Below, piece by piece: positions 1 to 6,461 of a stretch of 9,606 bases of DNA. Source of the stretch: Chloroflexota bacterium. Its GTDB lineage: Bacteria > Chloroflexota > Anaerolineae > B4-G1. The stretch is from the NCBI GenBank assembly GCA_003648085.1, contig QMOC01000055.1:1-9606 (forward strand), written 5' to 3'. Numbering within the stretch: position 1 is the stretch's first letter; each line of letters begins with the position of its first letter. The notes beneath the pieces were generated by a model, which made no database searches, had not been told where the DNA came from, and saw nothing but the letters and a program-made list of their open reading frames with translations. The position numbers were made by a program, and so were the translations under genes.

Positions 1-1005
1 AGTTCGTATATGCGCGTAGCGGCGTAGCACGGCCAGGGGATTCTCCAGCGGCTGCAACTTCGCCATCATCGCGCGAGATGACACCCGGCGTATGATCTGC
101 CGCCTTTTGGCAAGCATGCGAGAGAGCCCGATCAGCGCCTCTATCCGCCCCTGCACTGCGCCAGGCCCGCGCCCGGCGGCTATGGCGTATCCCACCGCCA
201 TTAGATCGTATGCCAGAATGAGCGGCGCGTAGCGGAGCAGCGGGGGAAAAGGATAATTCTTGCACAATAGCCATATCTTGTTGCGCCCTAGTAAGCGGTT
301 CTTGAAGTGGGAGCCCTCCCTGGCCGTTGCGGAATGGACGTGATAGACGATCGCCTCCGGCACGTAAACGCATGTCCAGCCAGCCCACTGCGCTCGCCAG
401 GCCAGGTCCACGTCTTCCAGATAAGCAAAGAAATCCTCATCAAAGAGGCCGATGTCCCCCAGCATGGCCCGCCGATACAAGGCCGCCCCCGCGCAGGGGC
501 CAAAAACAGGGGTGGGGATAGCCTCGTCTGGATGGTTGACGTTTCCGCCTCCCACACCCCAGGCGATACCAGCCTTGTCCACAGCGATACCCGCCGATTC
601 GATCACTTCCTGCCGGTCGGCCAACAACATTTTCGAAGCGCACATCCCAATGCAGGGATCGGTCTCCATAGCCCGCACTAACGCGCCCAACCATCCTGGG
701 TCTACCTCCGTATCGTTGTTCAGCGTGGCGACGAACTCTGAAGCGGATGCGCGGATGGCCTGATTGTTGGCAGCAGCGAAACCTCGGTTCTCGCTGTTCT
801 CGATCAAGCGAACTTGGGGGAAGCGCGTTCGCACGAACTCGACAGAGCCATCCGTGGAACCGTTATCCACGAGGATCACGGCAAAATCCCGAAATTCCTG
901 AGCGAAAACCGAGCGCAGACAGGGTTCCAAGTACCGCCTGCCGTTCCAGTTGAGAATGATAAGTACAACCCGGTGGGATAAGTCTTCTCTCGGTGATACT
1001 CTCAT
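1..1005 (-). CDS. GT2 family glycosyltransferase (rhamnosyltransferase WbbL-like), 3' end cut by window edge
   Basis: Read on the minus strand from ATG at 1005, the frame stays open to base 1, giving 335 residues with no stop; the C-terminus lies outside the window. Canonical GT-A family 2 motifs appear in order: LIILNWNG (about 15-22), VDNGSTDGS (46-54), NRGFAAANN (73-81), the NND metal/nucleotide motif (96-98), and FDEDFFAYLEDVDLAWRA (189-206), whose Glu-Asp pair holds the presumed catalytic base. YHVHSAT (220-226) and RNKIWLL (241-247) are typical of WbbL-like enzymes. The family transfers a sugar from a nucleotide donor (often dTDP-rhamnose) to a growing glycan at the cytoplasmic membrane face; the actual sugar cannot be read here. 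An in-frame TAG two codons upstream rules out a longer start, and GGAG sits 6 bases before the ATG. The gene diverges from the plus-strand operon. At 335 residues it is already near normal family length, so little should be missing. Confidence 0.93.
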   Translation of the reverse strand, partial: MRVSPREDLSHRVVLIILNWNGRRYLEPCLRSVFAQEFRDFAVILVDNGSTDGSVEFVRTRFPQVRLIENSENRGFAAANNQAIRASASEFVATLNNDTEVDPGWLGALVRAMETDPCIGMCASKMLLADRQEVIESAGIAVDKAGIAWGVGGGNVNHPDEAIPTPVFGPCAGAALYRRAMLGDIGLFDEDFFAYLEDVDLAWRAQWAGWTCVYVPEAIVYHVHSATAREGSHFKNRLLGRNKIWLLCKNYPFPPLLRYAPLILAYDLMAVGYAIAAGRGPGAVQGRIEALIGLSRMLAKRRQIIRRVSSRAMMAKLQPLENPLAVLRRYAHIRT

Positions 1006-1033
1006 TAACTACTCCAACTTGGCGAACAGGGTC

Positions 1034-1062
1034 TTGACCACGCTGCCATAGTATGCTAAAAT
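1034..1062 (+). promoter_or_regulatory. Candidate sigma70-type promoter for the plus-strand glycan operon
   Basis: TTGACC (1034-1039) and TAAAAT (1057-1062) are separated by exactly 17 bases. Each box matches the TTGACA/TATAAT consensus at 5 of 6 positions. Transcription would begin near 1069-1070 and run through the inverted-repeat element before reaching the methyltransferase start at 1209, giving a leader of about 140 bases. The call rests on sequence match and position only. Confidence 0.6.
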
Positions 1063-1076
1063 GCCGCCGAAGTCAA
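1048..1076 (-). promoter_or_regulatory. Candidate sigma70-type promoter for the minus-strand GT2 gene
   Basis: On the minus strand TTGACT (complement of 1071-1076) is followed after 17 bases by TACTAT (complement of 1048-1053). Transcription would begin around 1041, leaving a leader of about 36 bases before the ATG at 1005. The boxes interleave with those of the plus-strand promoter, so RNA polymerase could probably not occupy both at once. The -10 box matches consensus at 4 of 6 positions. Confidence 0.5.
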
Positions 1077-1087
1077 GTAGACGGCGG
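1064..1087. repeat. Short inverted repeat flanking the minus-strand -35 box
   Basis: CCGCCG (1064-1069) is the reverse complement of CGGCGG (1082-1087), with 12 bases between. The arms bracket the candidate minus-strand -35 box (1071-1076) and begin near the expected transcription start of the plus operon. It could be an operator or a 5' hairpin in the plus transcript. With 6-bp arms of simple composition it could also be chance. Confidence 0.3.
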
Positions 1088-1114
1088 ACGCTCAGCACCC
1101 TATCCGAAAAATCC

Positions 1115-1161
1115 GTAGTAACGACTTCAGTCGTTCCCCAAGCGATTGAAACCGCTACTAC
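1115..1161. repeat. Palindromic 47-bp inverted-repeat element (REP-like)
   Basis: Two 21-base arms (1115-1135 and 1141-1161) are inverted copies matching at 16 of 21 positions, separated by CCCCA. The left arm is itself nearly palindromic: AACGACTTCAGTCGTT at 1120-1135 forms a 7-bp stem with a 2-base loop. The right arm carries a degenerate partner, AGCGATTGAAACCGCT, at 1141-1156. The outer ends GTAGTA (1115-1120) and TACTAC (1156-1161) pair perfectly, so the element can fold as a cruciform or as two side-by-side hairpins. From memory, elements with this core recur in intergenic regions of Chloroflexota-like genomes; that cannot be confirmed here. It has no T-run after it, so it is not a standard intrinsic terminator. 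It lies in the predicted leader of the plus operon. Confidence 0.65.
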
Positions 1162-1196
1162 TAGCACTCTTAAGGGGGCACATTCTAGGGAGCGCC

Positions 1197-1201
1197 GGAG
1201 G
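1197..1201 (+). promoter_or_regulatory. Ribosome binding site that sets the methyltransferase start
   Basis: GGAGG lies 7 bases before ATG 1209, an ideal Shine-Dalgarno arrangement. The longer reading frame would begin with TTG at 1146, which lies inside the palindromic element and has no comparable site upstream. This favours the ATG at 1209. Confidence 0.75.
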
Positions 1202-1208
1202 CAAGCGC

Positions 1209-2027
1209 ATGGCAGCGTTCTACCAAGAGGTGTATGATCTCCAGCCCTGGTATCACGACTTCGCGAGATTAGGGCTGAAGACCCGCTTCGACAAGCGGGA
1301 GATGGGCCTGGGGCGGCGATTGGTCAACGCTGCCAGGATGCTGTTATCACTCAAGCCTCGGCAACTCCTGGGTACTCGCCTGGAAAAAAGGGAGATTCTC
1401 TCCCTGCGGGAGGTCCTCGGCGAACGTTGCCCACCTCACTTCACGAACCAGTTGTGCAAGGAGCGGGTTCTGATCCCCTATCTCACCCGCTGCCTGAAAG
1501 GCCTGGAGGAGCACCCGACGTGTCTGGACTTGTTCTGTGCCGACGGTTACTACAGTTGTATGATGGCCGACATCTGCCCGGGGGCGCGGATCACCGGAAT
1601 TGACCTGGCGGCGATGGAGATCAAACGCGCCAGAACAGCAGCCCGGCTTCTGGGCTTCGATAACATTGAATTCATCATCGCCGATGCGTGGGCCTTCATC
1701 CAGGAGCCCCACCGATATGATCTGGTTCTGTGCGCCGGAGGGCTTTACCACCTGGAAGAGCCCCGCCGCTTCCTCGAACTCCTGCGCCCCATCACAGCCC
1801 ACTATCTGGTTGTCCAAAGCGTGGTGACGCTTGAGACGGAGGACCCCAACTACTTCGTCACCCCCGCCCCCGGCGCTCAGCACGGCAGCCGCTTCACCCA
1901 CGCCGCTCTGGAATGCTGGCTGGGCGAGACGGGATGGGAGATTCTGGACCAGACCCGCAACGAACTGACGGGGAACAGGCTGCGGTGCGATCGGGGCTCC
2001 AGTTATTTCCTGTGCAGGGCTGCGTAG
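1209..2027 (+). CDS. Class I SAM-dependent methyltransferase
   Basis: This 272-residue protein starts at ATG 1209 behind a strong GGAGG; the upstream TTG at 1146 is within a repeat. The Rossmann-fold SAM-binding motif I is CLDLFCADGYYS (about 105-116), with Cys-Ala where many relatives have Gly-x-Gly spacing. It is followed by the acidic residue of the second strand in GIDLA (130-134), an Asp-Ala-Trp motif IV-like site (159-161) and CAGGLYHLEEP (175-185), a post-motif typical of Methyltransf_11/CmoB-like folds. An extra N-terminal region of about 90 residues is mostly helical and basic and is probably acceptor-binding. No membrane segment is seen. Its TAG stop directly abuts the ATG of the next glycosyltransferase. 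In this context it most likely methylates a sugar or a glycan terminus, which in some polysaccharides controls chain length. The acceptor is not identifiable from sequence, and a small-molecule or tRNA substrate cannot be excluded. Confidence 0.88.
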   Translation: MAAFYQEVYDLQPWYHDFARLGLKTRFDKREMGLGRRLVNAARMLLSLKPRQLLGTRLEKREILSLREVLGERCPPHFTNQLCKERVLIPYLTRCLKGLEEHPTCLDLFCADGYYSCMMADICPGARITGIDLAAMEIKRARTAARLLGFDNIEFIIADAWAFIQEPHRYDLVLCAGGLYHLEEPRRFLELLRPITAHYLVVQSVVTLETEDPNYFVTPAPGAQHGSRFTHAALECWLGETGWEILDQTRNELTGNRLRCDRGSSYFLCRAA

Positions 2028-2936
2028 ATGGAACTTGCCGTCGTCATCCTGAACTGGAACGCGGCCGCGGAGACGGTCCGCTGTGTGCGTGCCGTCGCAT
2101 CCTGGAAGCGTCTACGACCCGCGATTTGGGTTGTGGACAATGGATCCGCCGATGGAAGCGCCGAGGTCATCTCACGCGAGTGCCCCGATGCCCGTCTGAT
2201 CCGTAATCCGGTCAATCTGGGCTTTGCCGGCGGGAACAACCGGGGGATCGTTCGGGCACTCTCCGCAGGCGATGCTCCGATCCTCCTGCTGAACAACGAC
2301 GCTTTCATCGAAGAGGAGGACGTTATCCGGCTTGTGGACACGCTCCATGCGGACGCACGCTTGGGACTTGTCGGGCCGCTGCTCTTCGACGCCGATGGGA
2401 GGGAGCGGCTGCTATCGGCGGGGGGGAGGGATATTGCACGACACACCAACTCGCACATTCGTGAGGTAACGGCCGGCGTGCCCGTCCGTGAGGTGGATTA
2501 CGTACCGGGAACTGTGGTGGTGGTCCGGCCCGAGGTCTTTCGCACCGTCGGGCTTTTCGATGAAGATTACTTCTTCGGCGGCGAAATCGCCGACCTGTGC
2601 GAGCGGGCCAGGCGACAGGGCTACGTCAGCGCCATAGACACACGAGCGCGGGCTTTCCATTCCCTGAGCCGCTCATCTGACCTGCGAGAGACACTGCACA
2701 TCTATTATGTCTTCAGAAACCGCTTCCTGTTCATCCACAAATTCCGCCACGCTCGGAGAATCCCGCTTTATGGTTTCTGGACCCTCTACGGCCTCGCGGT
2801 ATCGCTGAGAGCACAACTGCTCGGCAGGTCGGCTAAAGCACGGGCCATCCGCCTGGGGCTCCTCGACGGATGGCGCGGGCGCTTCGGCGGGCAGAACGAG
2901 CGCGTGTTGTCCGCAGGGGCTGGCACGACCAGATGA
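2028..2936 (+). CDS. GT2 family glycosyltransferase
   Basis: This is a complete 302-residue family 2 glycosyltransferase. The nucleotide-sugar binding core includes VVILNWN (5-11), VVDNGSADGS (35-44), NLGFAGGNN (63-71) and the NND motif (89-91). The acceptor/catalytic region FDEDYFFGGEIADLCERAR (177-195) departs from the usual FxEDVDL by having Gly-Gly-Glu-Ile-Ala-Asp-Leu, so the acidic pair is split. YYVFRNRFLFIHK (226-238) matches the C-terminal helix seen in WbbL-like rhamnosyltransferases, and the last 60 residues are basic and probably membrane-associated. ATG 2028 follows the upstream stop with no gap, and the gene ends in an ATGA overlap with the next one, indicating tight coupling. 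The likely role is transfer of a sugar (rhamnose in many relatives) onto a lipid-linked glycan at the inner membrane face. The motifs resemble the divergent GT2 at the left edge, but the two proteins differ substantially. Confidence 0.93.
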   Translation: MELAVVILNWNAAAETVRCVRAVASWKRLRPAIWVVDNGSADGSAEVISRECPDARLIRNPVNLGFAGGNNRGIVRALSAGDAPILLLNNDAFIEEEDVIRLVDTLHADARLGLVGPLLFDADGRERLLSAGGRDIARHTNSHIREVTAGVPVREVDYVPGTVVVVRPEVFRTVGLFDEDYFFGGEIADLCERARRQGYVSAIDTRARAFHSLSRSSDLRETLHIYYVFRNRFLFIHKFRHARRIPLYGFWTLYGLAVSLRAQLLGRSAKARAIRLGLLDGWRGRFGGQNERVLSAGAGTTR

Positions 2937-3949
2937 ACATTCTCTATCACCTCACCGTTCCTCCCCCGGCAATGCCGGAGTGCGATGCCGTCGTGCAGGA
3001 AATTGGGGCTTTGCGAGGCCATTTTGGTGGCAGGTTAGTTTACCTCAATCCCAATCGCGCTTTTCCCTTATGCCTGCCCAGGGTGGTCTTTGGGCTTCAC
3101 AAACTGAGACAATTGCGAGCCTTGGAGTCGGATACCCAGATCCACCACCTGTTCAACCCTGATCCATTTCCTTTCCCGGTCCTGCGTGTGTTACGACGTC
3201 CGATCGTCTACTCTTTGACCGGCGGGGTGAGGGACAGACGACCTAGCGTGGCCTTCTTCGCCTCCTTCGCTGCCGTCACCGTGGCCGACGGGCGCAGTCT
3301 GAAGCGCCTCAGGGCGTGGGGATTGGATAACGCTGTTCTGGTCCGTCCCGGCATTGATACGACCCGGTTCACCTGCTCCCCCCTTCCGCTGCGCTCGGAG
3401 ATAAGGCTGATGGTTGGGTCGGCTCCCTGGACGAAGCGGCAGTTCCGCAGTAAAGGGATAGAGGCACTGTTGGCGGCGGCCCGACAGGTAGATCACCTGC
3501 GGTTGGTATTCCTGTGGCGGGGCGTGCTCGCCGAGGAGATGGAACGGCGTGTGCGCCGCTTGGGTCTTGAAGGACGGGTGAAGGTCCTGAACAGAAGAGT
3601 GGATGTCAACGAGGTGCTGGCCGGTGTGCACGCCGGCGTCGCGCTGGCAACGGGCCCGGCCATCATCCGGCCCTACCCCCACTCGCTGATGGAATCACTG
3701 GCGGCGGGGAAACCGGTCATCGTCAGCCGGTGCATCCCAATGGCGGATTACGTGGAGCAGACCGGCTGCGGCAAGGTCGTGGACAGGGTCACACCCACGG
3801 ACATCCTCACCGCCATCGAAGCGTTGGCAGGAGAGTACGAGGAGTTGCAGAGAGTCGCCCGGCAAGTAGGACAGCGAGACTTCTCACAGCAGGGAATGAT
3901 CGCCTCTTATCGGAAAGTTTATGAGCGCATCCTGGAATCAACAGCCTGA
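2933..3949 (+). CDS. GT4-like (GT-B fold) glycosyltransferase
   Basis: The start is taken as ATG 2933, overlapping the previous stop as ATGA and giving 338 residues. The open frame reaches back to 2870, but that extension overlaps the upstream gene and is arginine-rich, without family features. N-terminal GT-B half: MNILYHLTVPPP (1-12), HHLFNPDPFPFPVL (71-84), YSLTGG (93-98). Linker: LVRPGIDTTRF (136-146), matching the PGxD signature of family 4. C-terminal donor domain: APWTKRQFRSKGIEALL (164-180) carries the basic residues that usually contact donor phosphates, and PHSLMESLAAGKPVIVS (249-265) carries the second Glu (254) of the EX7E motif. The first Glu position is Arg246, an unusual substitution. 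At 338 residues it is slightly short for GT4. It probably adds a sugar to the same glycan as its neighbours; donor and acceptor are unknown. Confidence 0.85.
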   Translation: MNILYHLTVPPPAMPECDAVVQEIGALRGHFGGRLVYLNPNRAFPLCLPRVVFGLHKLRQLRALESDTQIHHLFNPDPFPFPVLRVLRRPIVYSLTGGVRDRRPSVAFFASFAAVTVADGRSLKRLRAWGLDNAVLVRPGIDTTRFTCSPLPLRSEIRLMVGSAPWTKRQFRSKGIEALLAAARQVDHLRLVFLWRGVLAEEMERRVRRLGLEGRVKVLNRRVDVNEVLAGVHAGVALATGPAIIRPYPHSLMESLAAGKPVIVSRCIPMADYVEQTGCGKVVDRVTPTDILTAIEALAGEYEELQRVARQVGQRDFSQQGMIASYRKVYERILESTA

Positions 3950-6461
3950 TCGTAATCTCGCTCGGAGAGCCAGACGGGAGATCGCGGAGGCTGCCCTGCT
4001 TCTGATCCTGGTCTTGCTGGTCTTCTTCTGGCCGGCCGTCTTCGGCGGGCGCGTGTTGCTACCGGCGGATCTGGTCTTCGACCTCGATCCTTTATGGCAG
4101 CCACTTGCACCGGAGGGCTACACCGGCCCGAGCAATCCGCTTTTATCCGATCAGGTCTATCAATTCCTCCCCTGGAAGGTCTTTACCCGGCGTATGCTTG
4201 CCCAGGGCCGACTAGCGCTCTGGAATCCATACACCGACGGCGGGCTGCCTTTCGTGGGAAACGCCCAATCGGCTGTATTCAGTCCCTTCAACCTGATAGG
4301 CTATCTTCTCCCTTTGTATTCCTCCTTTACCGTCACAGCCATACTTCGCCTGTTCGTTGCCGGCCTCTTCACATTTCTGTTCGCCAGAGAGGTCGGCCTG
4401 AGCAAGCCCGGTGCGTTGCTTGCTATGATGGTCTTCACTTTCAGCGGGCCTCTGATCGTATGGCTCGGCCATCCTCACTCCTCGGTTATCGTCTGGCTGC
4501 CGGCGATGTTGCTAACTATCGAAAGGGCGCTCACCAGAAGAAGCGGGCTATACCTCATCGCCAGCGGCCTGACCATCGGTGCACAATTTCTGGGAGGGCA
4601 TCCGGAGACCTCCTTCCACGTGATGTTGGCCTGGATGGCGTATGCTCTGTACCGGGCCGTCTCCCTCGAGGGCTGGCGGACATCGAGGCTGTTCCCCCAA
4701 CTTGTGAGGATCGCCACAGCAACGGCGCTGGGTGTACTGCTGGCTGCGGTGCAACTGCTGCCCTTCGCGGAGGCTCTTACCCATAGCGTCACTCCGTCTC
4801 TGAGGGAGAGTGAGTTGCCCGGCAGCGCGTCTGCTTTCATCACTCGTATTTTTCTCGAATGGCACGACTGGCCGACGGCGGTCACCGCGATCCTGCCCCA
4901 ATACTTTGGCACCGACCTTGACGGCAGTTACTGGTTTCCTTACAGCAATTATATGGAACAAAACACGTATGTGGGCGTGCTGCCACTGGCGCTGGCGGTA
5001 GCGGCTACTTTGCACAACCTCAGGCGCCGCTCCGCTCCCCACCGCAACCCGGTCCTGTTTTTCGCATTGATGGCCGTCGTCTGCCTGGGTGTCGCGCTTC
5101 GCCTGCCATTGTTGAACGCGATCAATTATCTGCCTCTCTTCAACTTAGCGGCGAATGGGAGGTTGCGCCTGATCTATGCCCTTGCCATCGCCATCCTGGC
5201 CGGCCTGGGACTGGACGAGATCAGCGGAGGATGTCAACATTGCCGCCGCCTCACTCTGCGCACGCTGGCCTTGTCCGCGCTGGTCAGCCTGTTCCTCATC
5301 GCGTTTGCCTACACCGGCTTTGTCATCTTCAAGGATGAAGTCATCCGCTCCGGGCGCGAATTTGTGGAGACGAACTGGGGAACACCCTACCTCTCGCGCC
5401 CTCTGGAGTACTACTACGCCCTGGTGGAGGAGCGGTATGAGAAGAAATTAGCCCTGTTCCTCCCCGGCAACGTCGTGATGTACCTGCCGGTACTCATCGC
5501 GCTCTCCTGGTCTGCGCTGCACTGGTGGGAACGCAAGCCGCCTGGTAGATCCAAGATATGGGCCTACGCCGCTTTGGGTCTGACCATGCTGGATGCTTTT
5601 CTGCTTGGTATGCCGTTCAACCCCGCCATCGCCCCTCAACACATCTTCCCAACGCCCGGCGCCGTTCAATTCCTGCAACAGGATCGTGACATCTACCGCG
5701 TCAGCGGTACCGACTTGATCCTGTACCCCAACAGCGGCATGCTCTTTGGCGTATCCGACATACGGGGATACGACGCCGTCGTCCCACGGCGGTATGCGGA
5801 CCTGGTTGACCGCCTGGAAGGTCATTATCGCTTCCACCTGCATTCGCTGTTCGTGCAGGCCAATTCGCCCCTCTTCGATCTGCTGAACGTGAAGTACGTC
5901 CTCACAGACCGGGAACTCAACGGGAAGTGGGAATTGGTCTACCGGGATGCGGGGAGCGTAAGGGTTTACCGCAATCGGGACGTGCTGCCCCGAGCATTTG
6001 TCGTCTACCATGCCGAAATCGTGGACAGTGCCGCCCAATCGCTGGAGCGCATCACCGATAGCGGCTTCGACTTTCGTGAGAGGGTCGTGTTGGAGGAGGC
6101 ACCCGCAGGTTGGACGGAGCCGCCGGAGACGCCCGCGACCGCCGCCGCCGTCCACATCGTTGATTACGAGCCCAACCGGGTCAGGATGGAAGTTGAAACC
6201 GCCGCCGCCGGCCTGCTCGTTTTGACCGATAACTACGCCCCGGGCTGGAAAGCCCTGCTGGATGGGCAGGCCACGCGGGTGTACGTCGCCGACCACGCCT
6301 TCCGCGCCGTCGTAGTGCCGGCCGGCTCACATCAGGTCGAGTTTGTGTACCAACCGTTATCCTTCCGGGTGGGAGTGGCAATCAGCCTGCTTACCGCAGT
6401 GACCGCAATGCTCGTCCCGCTGCTATTCCGATCAATGCGCTCCGGAGGTTCAGACCGATGA
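3921..6461 (+). CDS. YfhO-type multipass membrane protein (predicted polyprenyl-phosphate-sugar-dependent glycosyltransferase)
   Basis: This 846-residue protein has a basic cytoplasmic N-terminus, a first membrane segment at about 23-41 and roughly a dozen further segments up to about 564. A soluble region follows (about 570-810), then a final segment near 815-836. Features familiar from YfhO proteins are: LPADLVFDLDPLW (47-59) just outside the first helix, with the acidic residues expected of GT-C enzymes; SDQVYQFLPW (76-85); WNPYTDGG (101-108); GGHPETSF (225-232); YFGTDLDGSYW (328-338); GYDAVVPRRY (616-625); LLNVKYVLTD (654-663); and NYAPGWKALLDG (771-782). Firmicute YfhO proteins glycosylate lipoteichoic or wall teichoic acids on the outer membrane face; the substrate here is inferred only by analogy. 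It overlaps the preceding gene by 29 bases, with a weak GGAAAG three bases before its ATG, and ends in an ATGA overlap with the next. It could instead act in polysaccharide modification or export. Confidence 0.9.
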   Translation: MSASWNQQPDRNLARRARREIAEAALLLILVLLVFFWPAVFGGRVLLPADLVFDLDPLWQPLAPEGYTGPSNPLLSDQVYQFLPWKVFTRRMLAQGRLALWNPYTDGGLPFVGNAQSAVFSPFNLIGYLLPLYSSFTVTAILRLFVAGLFTFLFAREVGLSKPGALLAMMVFTFSGPLIVWLGHPHSSVIVWLPAMLLTIERALTRRSGLYLIASGLTIGAQFLGGHPETSFHVMLAWMAYALYRAVSLEGWRTSRLFPQLVRIATATALGVLLAAVQLLPFAEALTHSVTPSLRESELPGSASAFITRIFLEWHDWPTAVTAILPQYFGTDLDGSYWFPYSNYMEQNTYVGVLPLALAVAATLHNLRRRSAPHRNPVLFFALMAVVCLGVALRLPLLNAINYLPLFNLAANGRLRLIYALAIAILAGLGLDEISGGCQHCRRLTLRTLALSALVSLFLIAFAYTGFVIFKDEVIRSGREFVETNWGTPYLSRPLEYYYALVEERYEKKLALFLPGNVVMYLPVLIALSWSALHWWERKPPGRSKIWAYAALGLTMLDAFLLGMPFNPAIAPQHIFPTPGAVQFLQQDRDIYRVSGTDLILYPNSGMLFGVSDIRGYDAVVPRRYADLVDRLEGHYRFHLHSLFVQANSPLFDLLNVKYVLTDRELNGKWELVYRDAGSVRVYRNRDVLPRAFVVYHAEIVDSAAQSLERITDSGFDFRERVVLEEAPAGWTEPPETPATAAAVHIVDYEPNRVRMEVETAAAGLLVLTDNYAPGWKALLDGQATRVYVADHAFRAVVVPAGSHQVEFVYQPLSFRVGVAISLLTAVTAMLVPLLFRSMRSGGSDR
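6138..6210 (+). repeat. Pair of 13-bp direct repeats inside the YfhO-type gene
   Basis: ACCGCCGCCGCCG occurs at 6138-6150 and again at 6198-6210, exactly 60 bases apart and in the same reading frame. Both copies encode Thr-Ala-Ala-Ala within the soluble C-terminal region (about residues 740-743 and 760-763). The flanks do not match well, so this looks like simple GCC-rich coding rather than a duplicated module. Confidence 0.6.

Noticed and set aside
1141..1156. The string GATTGAAAC, resembling the 3' end of many type I/III CRISPR repeats
   Set aside because: It occurs once, with no regularly spaced copies and no cas genes. It is better explained as the degenerate right arm of the inverted-repeat element.
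1146..1208. N-terminal extension of the methyltransferase from a TTG start at 1146
   Set aside because: The TTG lies inside the palindromic element and has no good ribosome binding site, whereas ATG 1209 has GGAGG seven bases upstream. The extra 21 residues show no family feature.
2870..2932. Upstream start for the GT4-like gene
   Set aside because: It would overlap the end of the GT2 gene by 67 bases with an arginine-rich leader. ATG 2933 forms the common ATGA coupling and begins directly at the expected first beta strand.
6138..6210. The pair of GCC-rich 13-bp repeats as a duplicated protein module
   Set aside because: Only the 13 bases match; flanking sequence and residues differ, so it is ordinary alanine-rich coding.
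5448..6296. Long minus-strand open frame (282 codons) opposite the YfhO-type gene
   Set aside because: It is antisense to a clearly conserved protein, has no recognisable motif and has the composition expected of a shadow frame in GC-rich DNA.
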